A stretch of 41,976 bases of DNA from Comamonadaceae bacterium (GCA_013297985.1 JAAFIY010000022.1:1-41976); one strand, 5' to 3'; shown: positions 7,538-16,227, numbered from the stretch's first letter. The notes: generated by a model from the sequence alone, not told the origin. Numbers and translations are program-made.

Positions 7538-9018
7538 GCACCCCGGCCACCGTGCGCGTCCAGCGACCTGAGCGCACCCTGCTGGCCCCCGGGCTAGAGG
7601 TGTCGCGGTTGGTGACTGGGCTGTGGCAGGTGGCCGATATGGAGCGCGACCACGGCGCGCTTAACCCGCAAACGTCAGCCGGCCATTTGGCCGCCTACGC
7701 CGACGCTGGGTTCACCAGCTTCGACATGGCCGACCACTACGGTTCAGCCGAAGTGATCACAGGCACCTTGAAGTCGGCGGGCAGCCACGCGGTGCAAGCC
7801 TTCACCAAATGGTGCCCACAGCCCGGCGTCATGACGCCCGAGGTGGTGCGCGCGGGCATTGGCCGGTCCCTTGAGCGCTTGCGCACCGATCGCATTGACC
7901 TGCTGCAACTGCATTGGTGGACTTTTGACGATCCGCGCTACATCGACGCGCTAGAAGAGTTGGCCCGCCTAAAGCAGCAAGGCTTGATTGCCCACATCGG
8001 CCTGTGCAACTTTGACACCGCGCACATGCGGCTGCTGCTTAACTTGGGCGTGCCTGTTGCCACCAACCAGGTGTGCCTGTCGCTGCTGGATCGCCGCGCC
8101 ACGCAAGACATGACCGAGCTGGCGCTGGCCCACCAAGTCAAGTTGCTGGCCTACGGCGTGTTGGCCGGCGGCTATTTGGGTGAACGCTGGCTGAACGCCG
8201 CCGAGCCCGCGCCCGCTACCGATTGGAGCAAGATGAAGTACCGCCGCTTCATCCAAGCCATTGGCGGCTGGCCCGCCCTGCAAGCGGTGCTGCAAGCGGC
8301 CGCAGCGGTCGCGCACAAGCATGGGGTGTCGGTGTCGAACGTCGCCACCCGCTGGGTGCTGGAGCAGCCTGCCGTGGGCGCCGTCATCGTGGGCGCCCGC
8401 TTGGGCGAAAACGAACACCGCGCGGACAACCTGCGGGTGTTTGACTTTGCACTGGACGACGATGACCGGGCAGTGCTCCAAGCCGCCTTTGCGCACACCC
8501 AGCGCCTGCCCGGCGACTGTGGCGACGAGTACCGCCGCCCTCCTTTTCTGACCGCATCTGGCGACTTGAGTCACCACCTGGATGGCATTGCACCGCTGTG
8601 GCCCACCGTGCCCAGTCCCCACTCTGCTCAACGCCGTTATGTCGACAGTGGCAGCGTGTGGGAGCCCTTGGCGGGCTATGCCCGGGCGGTGCGCCACGGC
8701 AGCCGCGTACTGGTGTCGGGCACCACCGCCACCCACGGCAGTGGCCGCTTGGTGGGCGCGGGCGATGCGGCGGTACAGGCCACTTACATCTTGGACAAGA
8801 TCGCTGCCAGCCTGCGCGCCCTGGGCAGCCGACTGCAAGACGTGGTGCGCACCCGCGTGTACCTGACGGACGTGAACGACTGGCATGCGGTGAGCACCGT
8901 GCACGGCCAATACTTTGGCGACATTCGCCCGGCCAACACGCTCTTGCAAGTGGCTGCGCTGGTGGGTGATGGCTACAAAGTCGAGATTGAGGCCGAAGCC
9001 GAAGTGGCAGGCGGCTAA
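7534..9018 (+). CDS. Aldo/keto reductase fused to a Rid (YjgF/YER057c/UK114) domain
   Basis: 494 residues from the ATG that overlaps the previous stop. Residues ~1-350 form an aldo/keto reductase with Asp64, Tyr69 (DMADHY), Lys92 (FTKW) and His127 (LLQLHWW). Residues ~369-494 form a Rid-family domain: GYARAVRHGSRVLVSGTTA, then VVRTRVYLTDVNDW and a C-terminal VEIEAEAE strand. Where RidA enzymes carry the imine-hydrolysing Arg (PARS motif), this protein has RPANT, so Asn replaces the Arg, as in Rid subgroups without proven imine deaminase activity. The two domains are in one frame with no sign of a frameshift. Joining a carbonyl/imine reductase to a Rid domain suggests handling of a reactive imine or enamine, but this is inference. 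Confidence 0.9.
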   Translation: MSTPATVRVQRPERTLLAPGLEVSRLVTGLWQVADMERDHGALNPQTSAGHLAAYADAGFTSFDMADHYGSAEVITGTLKSAGSHAVQAFTKWCPQPGVMTPEVVRAGIGRSLERLRTDRIDLLQLHWWTFDDPRYIDALEELARLKQQGLIAHIGLCNFDTAHMRLLLNLGVPVATNQVCLSLLDRRATQDMTELALAHQVKLLAYGVLAGGYLGERWLNAAEPAPATDWSKMKYRRFIQAIGGWPALQAVLQAAAAVAHKHGVSVSNVATRWVLEQPAVGAVIVGARLGENEHRADNLRVFDFALDDDDRAVLQAAFAHTQRLPGDCGDEYRRPPFLTASGDLSHHLDGIAPLWPTVPSPHSAQRRYVDSGSVWEPLAGYARAVRHGSRVLVSGTTATHGSGRLVGAGDAAVQATYILDKIAASLRALGSRLQDVVRTRVYLTDVNDWHAVSTVHGQYFGDIRPANTLLQVAALVGDGYKVEIEAEAEVAGG

Positions 9019-9023
9019 ACCCC

Positions 9024-9800
9024 ATGACAACGACGCCCGCGCCACTGCTGGACGTGCAGGCCCTGGGCAAGCGCTTTGGCGGCCATGAAGCGGTGCGAGG
9101 TGTGTCGTTTCGCTTGGCCGCAGGCTGCATTGGCGGCTTGATCGGCCCCAACGGCGCGGGCAAAACCACGCTGTTCAATTGCTTGGCGGGGGCGCTCAAG
9201 CCCAGCAGCGGCCGGGTGCTGCTGGCCGGGCGCGACATCACTGGCTGCCGCCCCGACACCGCCTTTGCGGCTGGCTTGGCGCGCACCTTTCAAATCCCGC
9301 GCCCCTTTCCTGAAATGACGGTGCTCGACAACGTCATGCTGGCCCCGCCTGGGCAACTGGGTGAGCAGTTTTGGGCCAACTGGCTGCGCCCTGGGGCCGT
9401 GCGCGCTCAAGAGGCGCGCACCTTGGCCGCCGCGCGCCACTGGCTCGATTTTGTGGGCCTGAGCGCGCTGGAGCACCAAAGCGCGCGCGTGCTTTCCGGC
9501 GGGCAGCGCAAGCTCTTGGAGCTGGCGCGGGTGATGGTGGCGCAGCCGCAATTGGTGCTGTTGGACGAGCCGGGCGCAGGCGTCAACCCGGCTTTGCTAG
9601 AGCTCATCGTCAACCGCATCAGCGAACTCAATCGGCAGGGCGTGAGCTTTCTCATCATCGAACACAACATGGATTTGGTGGCGCGCCTGTGTCACCCGGT
9701 GATGGTGATGGCGCAGGGCGATTTGTTGGTCAGCGGCAAGGCCCAAGAGGTGCTGGCTGACCCCCGGGTGGTTGAGGCATACCTGGGGGCTGCGGCATGA
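9024..9800 (+). CDS. Branched-chain amino acid-type ABC transporter ATP-binding protein (LivG-like)
   Basis: 258 residues. Walker A is GPNGAGKTT (41-49), the signature is LSGGQRKLLELARV and Walker B is LVLLDEPGAGVNP. The segment GLARTFQIPRPFPEMTVLDNV is typical of LivG. The C-terminal switch region SFLIIEHNMDLV is also LivG-like. Only five bases separate it from the aldo/keto reductase-Rid gene, and its stop overlaps the LivF-like start, so it is co-translated within the operon. It pairs with the LivF-like ATPase to power the permease. Confidence 0.94.
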   Translation: MTTTPAPLLDVQALGKRFGGHEAVRGVSFRLAAGCIGGLIGPNGAGKTTLFNCLAGALKPSSGRVLLAGRDITGCRPDTAFAAGLARTFQIPRPFPEMTVLDNVMLAPPGQLGEQFWANWLRPGAVRAQEARTLAAARHWLDFVGLSALEHQSARVLSGGQRKLLELARVMVAQPQLVLLDEPGAGVNPALLELIVNRISELNRQGVSFLIIEHNMDLVARLCHPVMVMAQGDLLVSGKAQEVLADPRVVEAYLGAAA

Positions 9801-10555
9801 GCGCAGACGAGAGCGACCTCGCACTGAACGTGCAAGGGCTAGAGGCGGGCTATGAGCCGGGCTTGTCTATCGTGCGTGGCGCGTCGCTACAGGTGCAGCG
9901 CGGCGAGGTACTGGCGGTACTGGGCCCCAACGGCGCGGGCAAATCGTCGTTTGTCAAAGCGGTGGCGGGCTTGGTGCCGCGCAGCGCGGGCACGGTGCGC
10001 CTGCACGGGCGTGACATTTCAGCCACCCCGGCGCACCGCATGGTGTTTGAAGGCCTGGCCTTTGTGCCGCAAACCGACAATATCTTTGCCCCCATGTCAG
10101 TGGCCGAGAACCTGGAGCTGGCCTGCGCGGTGCTGGGCGGCGGCGCGGCGCAGCGGCGCGCGCGACTTGAGCCGGTCTACGCCTTGTTTCCCGACCTGGC
10201 CCGCCAGCGCACGCTGCACGCCGGGCGCTTGAGCGGTGGCCAGCGCCAGATGCTGGCGGTGGCGCGGGCCTTGATCGCGCAGCCCAAACTCTTGATATTG
10301 GACGAGCCCTCGGCGGGCCTCAGTCCCAAGTTGGTGGCGCAGGTGTTTGACATGCTGCGTCAGGTGCGTGCCAGCGGCGTGACGGTACTACTGGTGGAGC
10401 AAAACGTGAAAGCTGCGCTGGCCCTGGCCGACCGCGCAGCGGTGCTGGTGGAAGGGCGCGAACGCTGGGTGGCGCCCAGCGCCGATTTATTGAGCGAGGC
10501 GGGCGCGGCGCGGCTGGCTGGGCTATACCTGGGCCATGCGGGGGCCTTGCACTGA
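9797..10555 (+). CDS. Branched-chain amino acid-type ABC transporter ATP-binding protein (LivF-like)
   Basis: 252 residues. Walker A is GPNGAGKSS (43-51), the signature is LSGGQRQMLAVARAL and Walker B is LLILDEPSAGLSP. FVPQTDNIFAPMSVAENLEL and VLLVEQNVKAAL are characteristic of LivF. It overlaps both neighbours (ATGA with LivG, TGATG with LivH). It forms the second half of the ATPase heterodimer. Confidence 0.94.
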   Translation: MSADESDLALNVQGLEAGYEPGLSIVRGASLQVQRGEVLAVLGPNGAGKSSFVKAVAGLVPRSAGTVRLHGRDISATPAHRMVFEGLAFVPQTDNIFAPMSVAENLELACAVLGGGAAQRRARLEPVYALFPDLARQRTLHAGRLSGGQRQMLAVARALIAQPKLLILDEPSAGLSPKLVAQVFDMLRQVRASGVTVLLVEQNVKAALALADRAAVLVEGRERWVAPSADLLSEAGAARLAGLYLGHAGALH

Positions 10556-11472
10556 TGCTGCAAATCTTGGCTGACGGATTGATCATTGGCTCGGTGGTGG
10601 CGCTGGGCGCCATTGGCCTGAGCCTCACGATGACCATCTTTCGCTTCTCCAACTTCGCCCACGGCGAGATGTTGGCTTGGGGTGCTTACTTGGCGCTGGT
10701 GGCCACCGCCGCAGCGGCCCAAATGCATGCGTTGCTGCCCCAGCCCATGGGCCCGTTTAGTTTTGGCCCCAGCATGCTCATTGCCGTGCTGCTGGCGGCG
10801 GTGGGCACTGCAGGCATTGCGCTGGTGTTGGACGCGCTGCTGTTCAAGCGCCTGCGCAAGCAAGGCTCCATCACCCTGGTGATTGCCAGCTTTGGTGCAG
10901 CGCTGGCCCTGCGCAATTTGCTGCAGTTTTGGCAAGGCGGGGTGCCGGTGTACTACGCCGATGGCCTGCAAATCGCCATCAACCTGGTGCCGCGCAGCGT
11001 GTGGGGCGGCTTGCGCGCCACGCCTGACCAAATTTTGGTGTTGGTGCTGGCGGTGGCGGTGGTGGCGGGCCTGCATGCCTTTTTGCGATACAGCACCTTG
11101 GGCCGTTCGATGCGCGCCACGGCTGCCAACCCGGCGCTGGCGCAAGTCAGCGGCATTGACCCCGAACGGGTGCTGCGTGCCACTTGGGTACTGGGCGCGG
11201 TGCTGGCGGCGGTGGCGGGGGTGATGGCTGGGCTGACGGTGCAGCTGCGCCCCACCATGGGCCAAGAAATGCTGTTGCCGATGTTTGCCGCCGTGATCTT
11301 GGGCGGGCTGGGTTCGGTGTGGGGCGCGGTGATCGGCGGGCTGATCGTTGGCCTGGCCGAAAGCGCGTCGGTCACCCTGGTGGGGGCGGAATACCGCGCG
11401 GCGGCGGCCTTTGCGGTGCTGATCGTGATCTTGGCAGTGCGCCCCACGGGCTTGTTCGGGGAGCGCGAATGA
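10555..11472 (+). CDS. Branched-chain amino acid-type ABC transporter permease (LivH-like)
   Basis: 305 residues, a polytopic inner-membrane protein with about eight hydrophobic segments. LivH features are ADGLIIGSVVALGAIGLSLT at the N-terminus, FRFSNFAHGEMLAWGAYLAL, the EAA-like loop STLGRSMRATAANPALAQVSGID, and the C-terminal AAVILGGLGSVWGAVIGGLI. Its start overlaps the LivF stop and its stop overlaps the LivM start. It forms the membrane channel together with the LivM-like protein. Confidence 0.93.
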   Translation: MLQILADGLIIGSVVALGAIGLSLTMTIFRFSNFAHGEMLAWGAYLALVATAAAAQMHALLPQPMGPFSFGPSMLIAVLLAAVGTAGIALVLDALLFKRLRKQGSITLVIASFGAALALRNLLQFWQGGVPVYYADGLQIAINLVPRSVWGGLRATPDQILVLVLAVAVVAGLHAFLRYSTLGRSMRATAANPALAQVSGIDPERVLRATWVLGAVLAAVAGVMAGLTVQLRPTMGQEMLLPMFAAVILGGLGSVWGAVIGGLIVGLAESASVTLVGAEYRAAAAFAVLIVILAVRPTGLFGERE

Positions 11473-12440
11473 GCGGCCCCGGCGATATCGGCGCGATGCT
11501 GGCCGGCTGGCTGTCTTACGGCAGCTTCTTTTTGGTGTTTGCCACCGCCTTTGCCATCGTCACCCTGGGGCTTAACCTGCAGTGGGGCCACACCGGCTTG
11601 TTCAACGTGGGGGTGGCGGGCTTCGTAGCCATGGGGGCTTACACCTCAGCCTTGCTCACCACGCCCGACACGCCCGAGCGTTTGGGGGGGCTGGGCCTGC
11701 CAGTGGCTGTGGGCATGCTCGCGGCCATGGCTACCTCGGGCCTCTTGGGCTTGTTGGTGGGCTTGCTCACCTTGCGCATGCGCGACGACTATTTGGCCAT
11801 CACCACCTTTGGCATTGCGGTGGTGGTGCAACTGGTAGCCAACAACGCCACCAAGCTCACCGGTGGGCCGTTTGGCGTGCAGTTCATCCCCAAGCCATTT
11901 CAGGGCTGGCTGGGCACAGGCACCGATTGGACGCTAGCCTACTTGGCGCTGTCGGTGGCGCTGCTGGTGCTGGCTTATGTGGCGCTGCAGCGCCTGACCA
12001 GCGGCCCCTGGGGCCGCGTGCTGCGGGCTATTCGCGAAGACGAACAGGCCGCCGAATCGCTGGGCAAGCGGGCCTATGCCTTTAGGCTGCAAAGCTTTGT
12101 GATCGGCAGCATGTTGATGGGCCTGGGCGGCGCGGTCTATGCGCACTTTGTGGGCTATATCGCGCCAGAAGACTTCTTGCCCATCCTCACCTTCCAGATC
12201 TGGACGATGCTGATCGTGGGCGGCTCGGGCAATCCGCGCGGGGCCATTTTGGGTGCCTATGTGGTGTGGGCGGTGTGGGCCTTGTCCGGCGGCATGCTGC
12301 GCGGCTTGGTGCCGCAAGATGAGCAAGCGCGCGCGGCTGCGCTGCAGGTGGTGCTGATTGGCGTGTTGATTGCAGTGGTGCTGGTGCTCAGGCCGCGCGG
12401 CTTGATCGGCGAGCGCCACGCGGCGCCGCCTCGGCCTTGA
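11469..12440 (+). CDS. Branched-chain amino acid-type ABC transporter permease (LivM-like)
   Basis: 323 residues from the ATG that overlaps the LivH stop; the frame stays open upstream, but that part is LivH sequence in another frame. It is polytopic, with LivM features: ALNLQWGHTGLFNVG-type segment (LGLNLQWGHTGLFNVGVAGF), DDYLAITTFGIAVVV, the coupling loop WGRVLRAIREDEQAAESLGK, and the C-terminal LIVGGSGNPRGAILGAYVVW. Last gene of the operon. Its final 53 bp overlap the 3' end of the convergent GntR-family gene. Confidence 0.92.
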   Translation: MSGPGDIGAMLAGWLSYGSFFLVFATAFAIVTLGLNLQWGHTGLFNVGVAGFVAMGAYTSALLTTPDTPERLGGLGLPVAVGMLAAMATSGLLGLLVGLLTLRMRDDYLAITTFGIAVVVQLVANNATKLTGGPFGVQFIPKPFQGWLGTGTDWTLAYLALSVALLVLAYVALQRLTSGPWGRVLRAIREDEQAAESLGKRAYAFRLQSFVIGSMLMGLGGAVYAHFVGYIAPEDFLPILTFQIWTMLIVGGSGNPRGAILGAYVVWAVWALSGGMLRGLVPQDEQARAAALQVVLIGVLIAVVLVLRPRGLIGERHAAPPRP

Positions 12441-13245
12441 GCCCCGGCGCGGCTGCGGCGGCTGCGGCCTGAGCGCCTGGCGCTAGAGCGCTCACTCGGC
12501 CCCAGGCGCGCTCCAGCAAATCAATGCGCGCAGCGGTGGCCGCCTCGATGCGGGCGCGGTCGCCGCTTTCAATGGCTTGCTGGCTGTTGCGCAGCGATTG
12601 AGCTGACTCACTGATGTCGTCCAGCCCGCGAATGGCCGCTAAGCGCACAGCGTCCATGCGCCGCAGCAGCACCTCCATCATTTTCATGACCACGCTGTTT
12701 TGCGTGGCGCGGGCCACCGCGATGTTGAAGCGCGTGCTTGCAATCGTCATCATCAGCGCGGTTTCGTGGCTGATCGTGCGCTCGCGGTTGGCTTGGCCTG
12801 CGGCAAAGCTCAAGGTCACGGCGTCGCGCATGCGTTCAAGGTCGGCTGGGGTGGCGCGCTGGGCTGCCATCAGCGCCACCTGAGGCTCAAACAGACGCCG
12901 TGCTTGCAGCAGCGCCGGGATTTGATCGCCTGGCAAATCGGGCACCGGAAAACCCGCCAGGTTGGCCGGCACGCTTTCGCTGATGACAAACAAGCCGCCA
13001 GAGGACCCTGGCAGTACCTGCACCAAGCCAGCGTGCACCAAGAGCTTGATGGCTTCGCGCAGGGTAGGGCGGCTAATGCCCAGCTGCGCCGACAAGGCTT
13101 GCTCCGAGGGCAGCCTTTCGCCCACCTTCACGTCTCCGGCCAGGATGGCTTCGGTGATGCGAAATGCCACCACCTCGGCCGGGCGCACCAACTGCACCGG
13201 CGCAAAGACGAAGGAGGTGGGAGCCACGCGTGCCATTTGGGGCAC
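12388..13245 (-). CDS. GntR-family (FadR/FCD) transcriptional regulator
   Basis: 285 residues. The N-terminal GntR winged helix reads GERLPSEQALSAQLGISRPT followed by LREAIKLLVHAGLVQV. The C-terminal all-helical FCD ligand-binding domain includes LLQARRLFEPQVALMAAQRA and FNIAVARATQNSVV. The tail is Ala-rich and is encoded in the region overlapping the LivM-like gene on the other strand. A second in-frame ATG nine bases downstream (13236) is possible. Being convergent with the transporter operon, it is a likely candidate to control it, perhaps through TTGGTA/TACCAA at 4772-4791. The ligand is unknown. Confidence 0.9.
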   Translation of the reverse strand: MPQMARVAPTSFVFAPVQLVRPAEVVAFRITEAILAGDVKVGERLPSEQALSAQLGISRPTLREAIKLLVHAGLVQVLPGSSGGLFVISESVPANLAGFPVPDLPGDQIPALLQARRLFEPQVALMAAQRATPADLERMRDAVTLSFAAGQANRERTISHETALMMTIASTRFNIAVARATQNSVVMKMMEVLLRRMDAVRLAAIRGLDDISESAQSLRNSQQAIESGDRARIEAATAARIDLLERAWGRVSALAPGAQAAAAAAAPGLKAEAAPRGARRSSRAA

Positions 13246-13270
13246 ATCTTACGAAGGTGCGGGCCGCAAA

Positions 13271-13326
13271 ACAAAAAAGCCGCTTGCGCCCTTCAACAGA
13301 GCGCAAGCAGCTATCAAAAAAGTAGC
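13271..13326 (-). repeat. Dispersed GCTAC palindromic repeat, copy 3 (forms a terminator)
   Basis: Minus-strand reading: GCTACTTTTTTGATAGC, then TGCTTGCGC, an 11-base loop, GCGCAAGCGGC and TTTTTT. This is the best-conserved hairpin copy in the window. It follows the stop of the BASS symporter gene and precedes the GntR gene on the same strand. Confidence 0.85.
13273..13311 (-). terminator. Rho-independent terminator after the fadD-BASS symporter genes
   Basis: On the minus strand GCTGCTTGCGC pairs with GCGCAAGCGGC (11-bp stem, one mismatch, 11-base loop) and is followed at once by six T residues. It lies about 25 bp past the symporter stop. The hairpin is the right half of the dispersed repeat, so here the repeat appears to act as an intrinsic terminator. 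Confidence 0.75.
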
Positions 13327-13334
13327 AAATGGGT

Positions 13335-14240
13335 TTAGGCAGCCGCAGCAGCGCCAATTTTGGCTTGGTCGCGCTGAACTTCTTCGCGGGTGGTGATCTT
13401 GCGGAACCAGATGGTGACCACGCTAGAGGTGACCACGATGAACAGCGAATACAGCACCGGAATCAGCAGCACCTCTTGTTGCTGGGTACCCGTGAAGGTG
13501 AGCGTGACGATCAGCACTGCCAAGGGACCGTTTTGGATGCCGGTTTCCAGCGCAATGGTGCGTGAGCGCCGGGTGTCTTGCTTCAAGGTGCGGCTCAGGA
13601 AGTAGCCCAGCAAGAAACCGCACAGGCCCAGCCCGATGCTGGCCGCGTAGACCGGGAAGCCCGTGTCCAACAGGAGCTGGTAGTTGCGCGGCACCCACGA
13701 ACCGATCAAGAACAGGATCACGAACACACCCAGCAAACCGCCCACCATTTCAATAACAGCGCCGACGTTGGAGTTCCACTTGCGCAGAGCAATACCAATG
13801 ACGGTGGGCACCAAGAGCACAAACAGCACTTGGATGACGTTGCCGGGCGGAATCTTCCAGTCGCCTTCAATGCCTTGGCTGTAGAAGGCCAGCGTGAGCG
13901 GCACCATGAAGATGGCCACGATGGTGGAGCCCATGGTCATCAAAATCGACAAGCTCAGCGTGCCTTTGCTGAAGTACGTGAAGATGTTGCTGGTGGTGCC
14001 ACCGGGCATGCAGCCCATCAGGATCAGGCCAATGGCGTAGGCCGGTGGCAGCGCCAAGGCCTTGGCCAAAAAGAATGCAATGGCGGGCATCAGGCCGTAT
14101 TGGCATAGCAGGCCTACGGCCACGCCCTGAGGCTTGCGCAGGGCAATGGCAAAGTCTTTGAAGGTCAAGCTGGCGCCCATGCCCAGCATGATCACCATCA
14201 TCATCACACCCAATAGCTGGGTCTCGGTTTGGGACAACAT
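13335..14240 (-). CDS. Bile acid:sodium symporter (BASS) family transporter
   Basis: 301 residues with about nine to ten hydrophobic segments, an inner-membrane solute:sodium carrier. Family motifs are MGCMPGGTTSNIFTYFSKGT (the Gly-Gly-rich crossover) and ALETGIQNGPLAV (the second conserved crossover). GAGG lies seven bases before the ATG. It begins 30 bp after the fadD stop on the same strand, so the two are probably co-transcribed. Bacterial members carry diverse organic anions; with an acyl-CoA ligase next door a carboxylic acid is plausible but unproven. Confidence 0.9.
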   Translation of the reverse strand: MLSQTETQLLGVMMMVIMLGMGASLTFKDFAIALRKPQGVAVGLLCQYGLMPAIAFFLAKALALPPAYAIGLILMGCMPGGTTSNIFTYFSKGTLSLSILMTMGSTIVAIFMVPLTLAFYSQGIEGDWKIPPGNVIQVLFVLLVPTVIGIALRKWNSNVGAVIEMVGGLLGVFVILFLIGSWVPRNYQLLLDTGFPVYAASIGLGLCGFLLGYFLSRTLKQDTRRSRTIALETGIQNGPLAVLIVTLTFTGTQQQEVLLIPVLYSLFIVVTSSVVTIWFRKITTREEVQRDQAKIGAAAAA

Positions 14241-14270
14241 CGCAGTGCCTCGTCAGGTTAGGGTGGTGTT

Positions 14271-16001
14271 TTATTTGGATTTGAGTTGCGCCAGCACTTG
14301 GGCGCGCAAGTCTTTGCGCAAGATCTTGCCGATGGGCGTCTTGGGCAGCTCGTCGCGGAATTCAATCTTGGCGGGCACCTTGTAGGCCGTCAGCAAGCTG
14401 CGGCAGTGCACCAGCAGGTCTTCGGCGCTCACCGTGTCTTGGGCCTTGACCACATAGGCGCGCACTGCCTCACCGGTCTTGTTGTCGGGCACGCCAATCA
14501 CGGCGGCTTCCATCACACCGGCATGCTTGGCCAGCGCGTCTTCAATTTCGTTGGGATAGACGTTAAAGCCGCTCACCAAGATCATGTCTTTCTTGCGGTC
14601 GACGATCTTGAAGGTGCCCTGCGCGCTCATCACCGCCACGTCGCCGGTGTACAGCCAGCCGTCTTTGAGCACTTTGTCGGTTTCTTCTTGGCGCTGCCAG
14701 TAGCCGCCCATCACCTGCGGGCCACGCACGCACAACTCGCCGGGTTGGCCCAGGGGCACGTCGCGCCCGTCGTCGTCAACCAAGCGCACTTCGGTCATGG
14801 GCGCCGGGATGCCGATGGTGTCCAGCTCACGCCCGCCGTTAAGCGGCTGAAAGCACACCACGGGCGAGGTCTCCGTCAGGCCGTAGCCCTCCACCAGCGG
14901 AGCGCCCACCACTTTCTCCCAGCGCTCGACCACCGCGCGGTGCATCGCCGCCCCGCCGCCACCAGCGGCCTTGATGTGCTTGGGTGGGTAGGCGGTGAAC
15001 CATTCTTCATTGAGCAGCGCGTTGTACAGCGTGTTCACGCCGGTCAGCCAGGTGATCTTGTAGTTTTCAATGGCGCGCTGCAGGTTCTGGATGGGCCGCG
15101 GGCTGGGCACGAGGATGTTGCGCGCACCGGCGTCAAACATGCTCAAGAAATTCACAGTGAACGCAAAGATGTGATACAGCGGCAAGGCGGTCAGCACGAC
15201 CTCTTTGCCGTCGTCGATGTGGCTGGCGCACATGGCCCGCATTTGCGACAGGTTCCACAGCAGGTTGCCGTGCGAGAGCATGGCGCCCTTGGCCACGCCG
15301 GTGGTGCCGCCGGTGTATTGCAGCAGGGCCAGATCGCTGTGTTTCAGGCCGCCCCAGTAGCTTTTTGCTTCGCCGCCTACGGCACGACCCTGGGCCAGCG
15401 CGTCAGGTAGGCGCACCGCGTTCAGGTTGGCCGACGGGATCAGCTTGTTCCAGTACTTCATCACCCCGTAAACGATGGGGCCCACCACCGCAGGGAAGAA
15501 CTCGGGCACGCGGGTGAGCACCACGTGTTGCACGCTGGTCTTGGGCAGCACTTCGGCCATCTTGTCGGCAAACATGTCCACGATCACCACCACCCGGGCG
15601 CCGCTGTCGTTGAACTGGTGCGCCATTTCGGTGGGCGTGTACAGCGGATTGGTGTTCACCGCCACGCAACCGGCTTTCAAGATGCCCAAGAGCACCACCG
15701 GGTAGCTCAGGCAGTTGGGCATTTGCACAGCCACGCGGTCACCGGCGTTGAGCTTGAGCGTGCCGCGCAAGTAGCGGGCAAAGGCGTCGCTCATCTCGTC
15801 GACTTCGGCGTAGCTCAGGCTGCCGTACATGCCATTGGGCATCACGCACGTAAAGGCGGTTTGGGTGGCGTAGCGCGCGGCTGCGGCACTGGCCAGCGCG
15901 GGCAGGCTGGCGTGCACGGGCGTGGCCAGGTCGGCGGCGATGTGGGTGCCGTACTGGGCCAGCCAGGGCTTCAGGGCATATGCAGACAGGGGCGCGTTCA
16001 T
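14271..16001 (-). CDS. fadD: Long-chain fatty acid-CoA ligase
   Basis: 576 residues from the ATG preceded by AAGGA at nine bases; an upstream in-frame start at 16055 adds only low-complexity sequence. The adenylate-forming enzyme motifs are complete: LLQYTGGTTGVAKGAMLSHG (P-loop), GYGLTETSP, DGWLYTGDVA, and the hinge DRKKDMILVSGFNVYPNEIE, with PKTPIGKILRK carrying the catalytic Lys near the C-terminus. Length and motif order match FadD. It activates fatty acids to acyl-CoA at the inner membrane. The neighbouring BASS transporter may bring in a substrate. Confidence 0.93.
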   Translation of the reverse strand: MNAPLSAYALKPWLAQYGTHIAADLATPVHASLPALASAAAARYATQTAFTCVMPNGMYGSLSYAEVDEMSDAFARYLRGTLKLNAGDRVAVQMPNCLSYPVVLLGILKAGCVAVNTNPLYTPTEMAHQFNDSGARVVVIVDMFADKMAEVLPKTSVQHVVLTRVPEFFPAVVGPIVYGVMKYWNKLIPSANLNAVRLPDALAQGRAVGGEAKSYWGGLKHSDLALLQYTGGTTGVAKGAMLSHGNLLWNLSQMRAMCASHIDDGKEVVLTALPLYHIFAFTVNFLSMFDAGARNILVPSPRPIQNLQRAIENYKITWLTGVNTLYNALLNEEWFTAYPPKHIKAAGGGGAAMHRAVVERWEKVVGAPLVEGYGLTETSPVVCFQPLNGGRELDTIGIPAPMTEVRLVDDDGRDVPLGQPGELCVRGPQVMGGYWQRQEETDKVLKDGWLYTGDVAVMSAQGTFKIVDRKKDMILVSGFNVYPNEIEDALAKHAGVMEAAVIGVPDNKTGEAVRAYVVKAQDTVSAEDLLVHCRSLLTAYKVPAKIEFRDELPKTPIGKILRKDLRAQVLAQLKSK

Positions 16002-16227
16002 GGCGGCAGTTCCTTCAGGTGCAGAGGTCGATGGCAGCGGCGCTGCCAGCGGCAAGGTGCGCGCGTTGCACAGACGCGACGCCCCTCATGGAGGGGGCCG
16101 AAGGTAGCGCTGACGCAATCGCCCGCTATGCCTGGGGACTTACAAGCCCGCCAGCTTCGGGGACATCTGTGGGCCCTGCGGTAGCCTGGCACGGCCAGTG
16201 AGGCCCCGGTTTTGCGGCGGCCTGGTT

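Noticed and set aside
7969..9045. Long open frame of 358 codons on the minus strand
   Set aside because: It is antisense to the aldo/keto reductase-Rid gene, whose motifs are clear; His/Gln/Arg-rich translation is typical of a high-GC shadow frame.
14286..15410. Long open frame of 374 codons on the plus strand
   Set aside because: Antisense to fadD, rich in His/Gln/Gly, with no recognisable family.
16082..16096. CCCCTC-ATG-GAGGGG hairpin upstream of fadD
   Set aside because: Short, three-base loop and no T run; likely a chance feature in GC-rich DNA.
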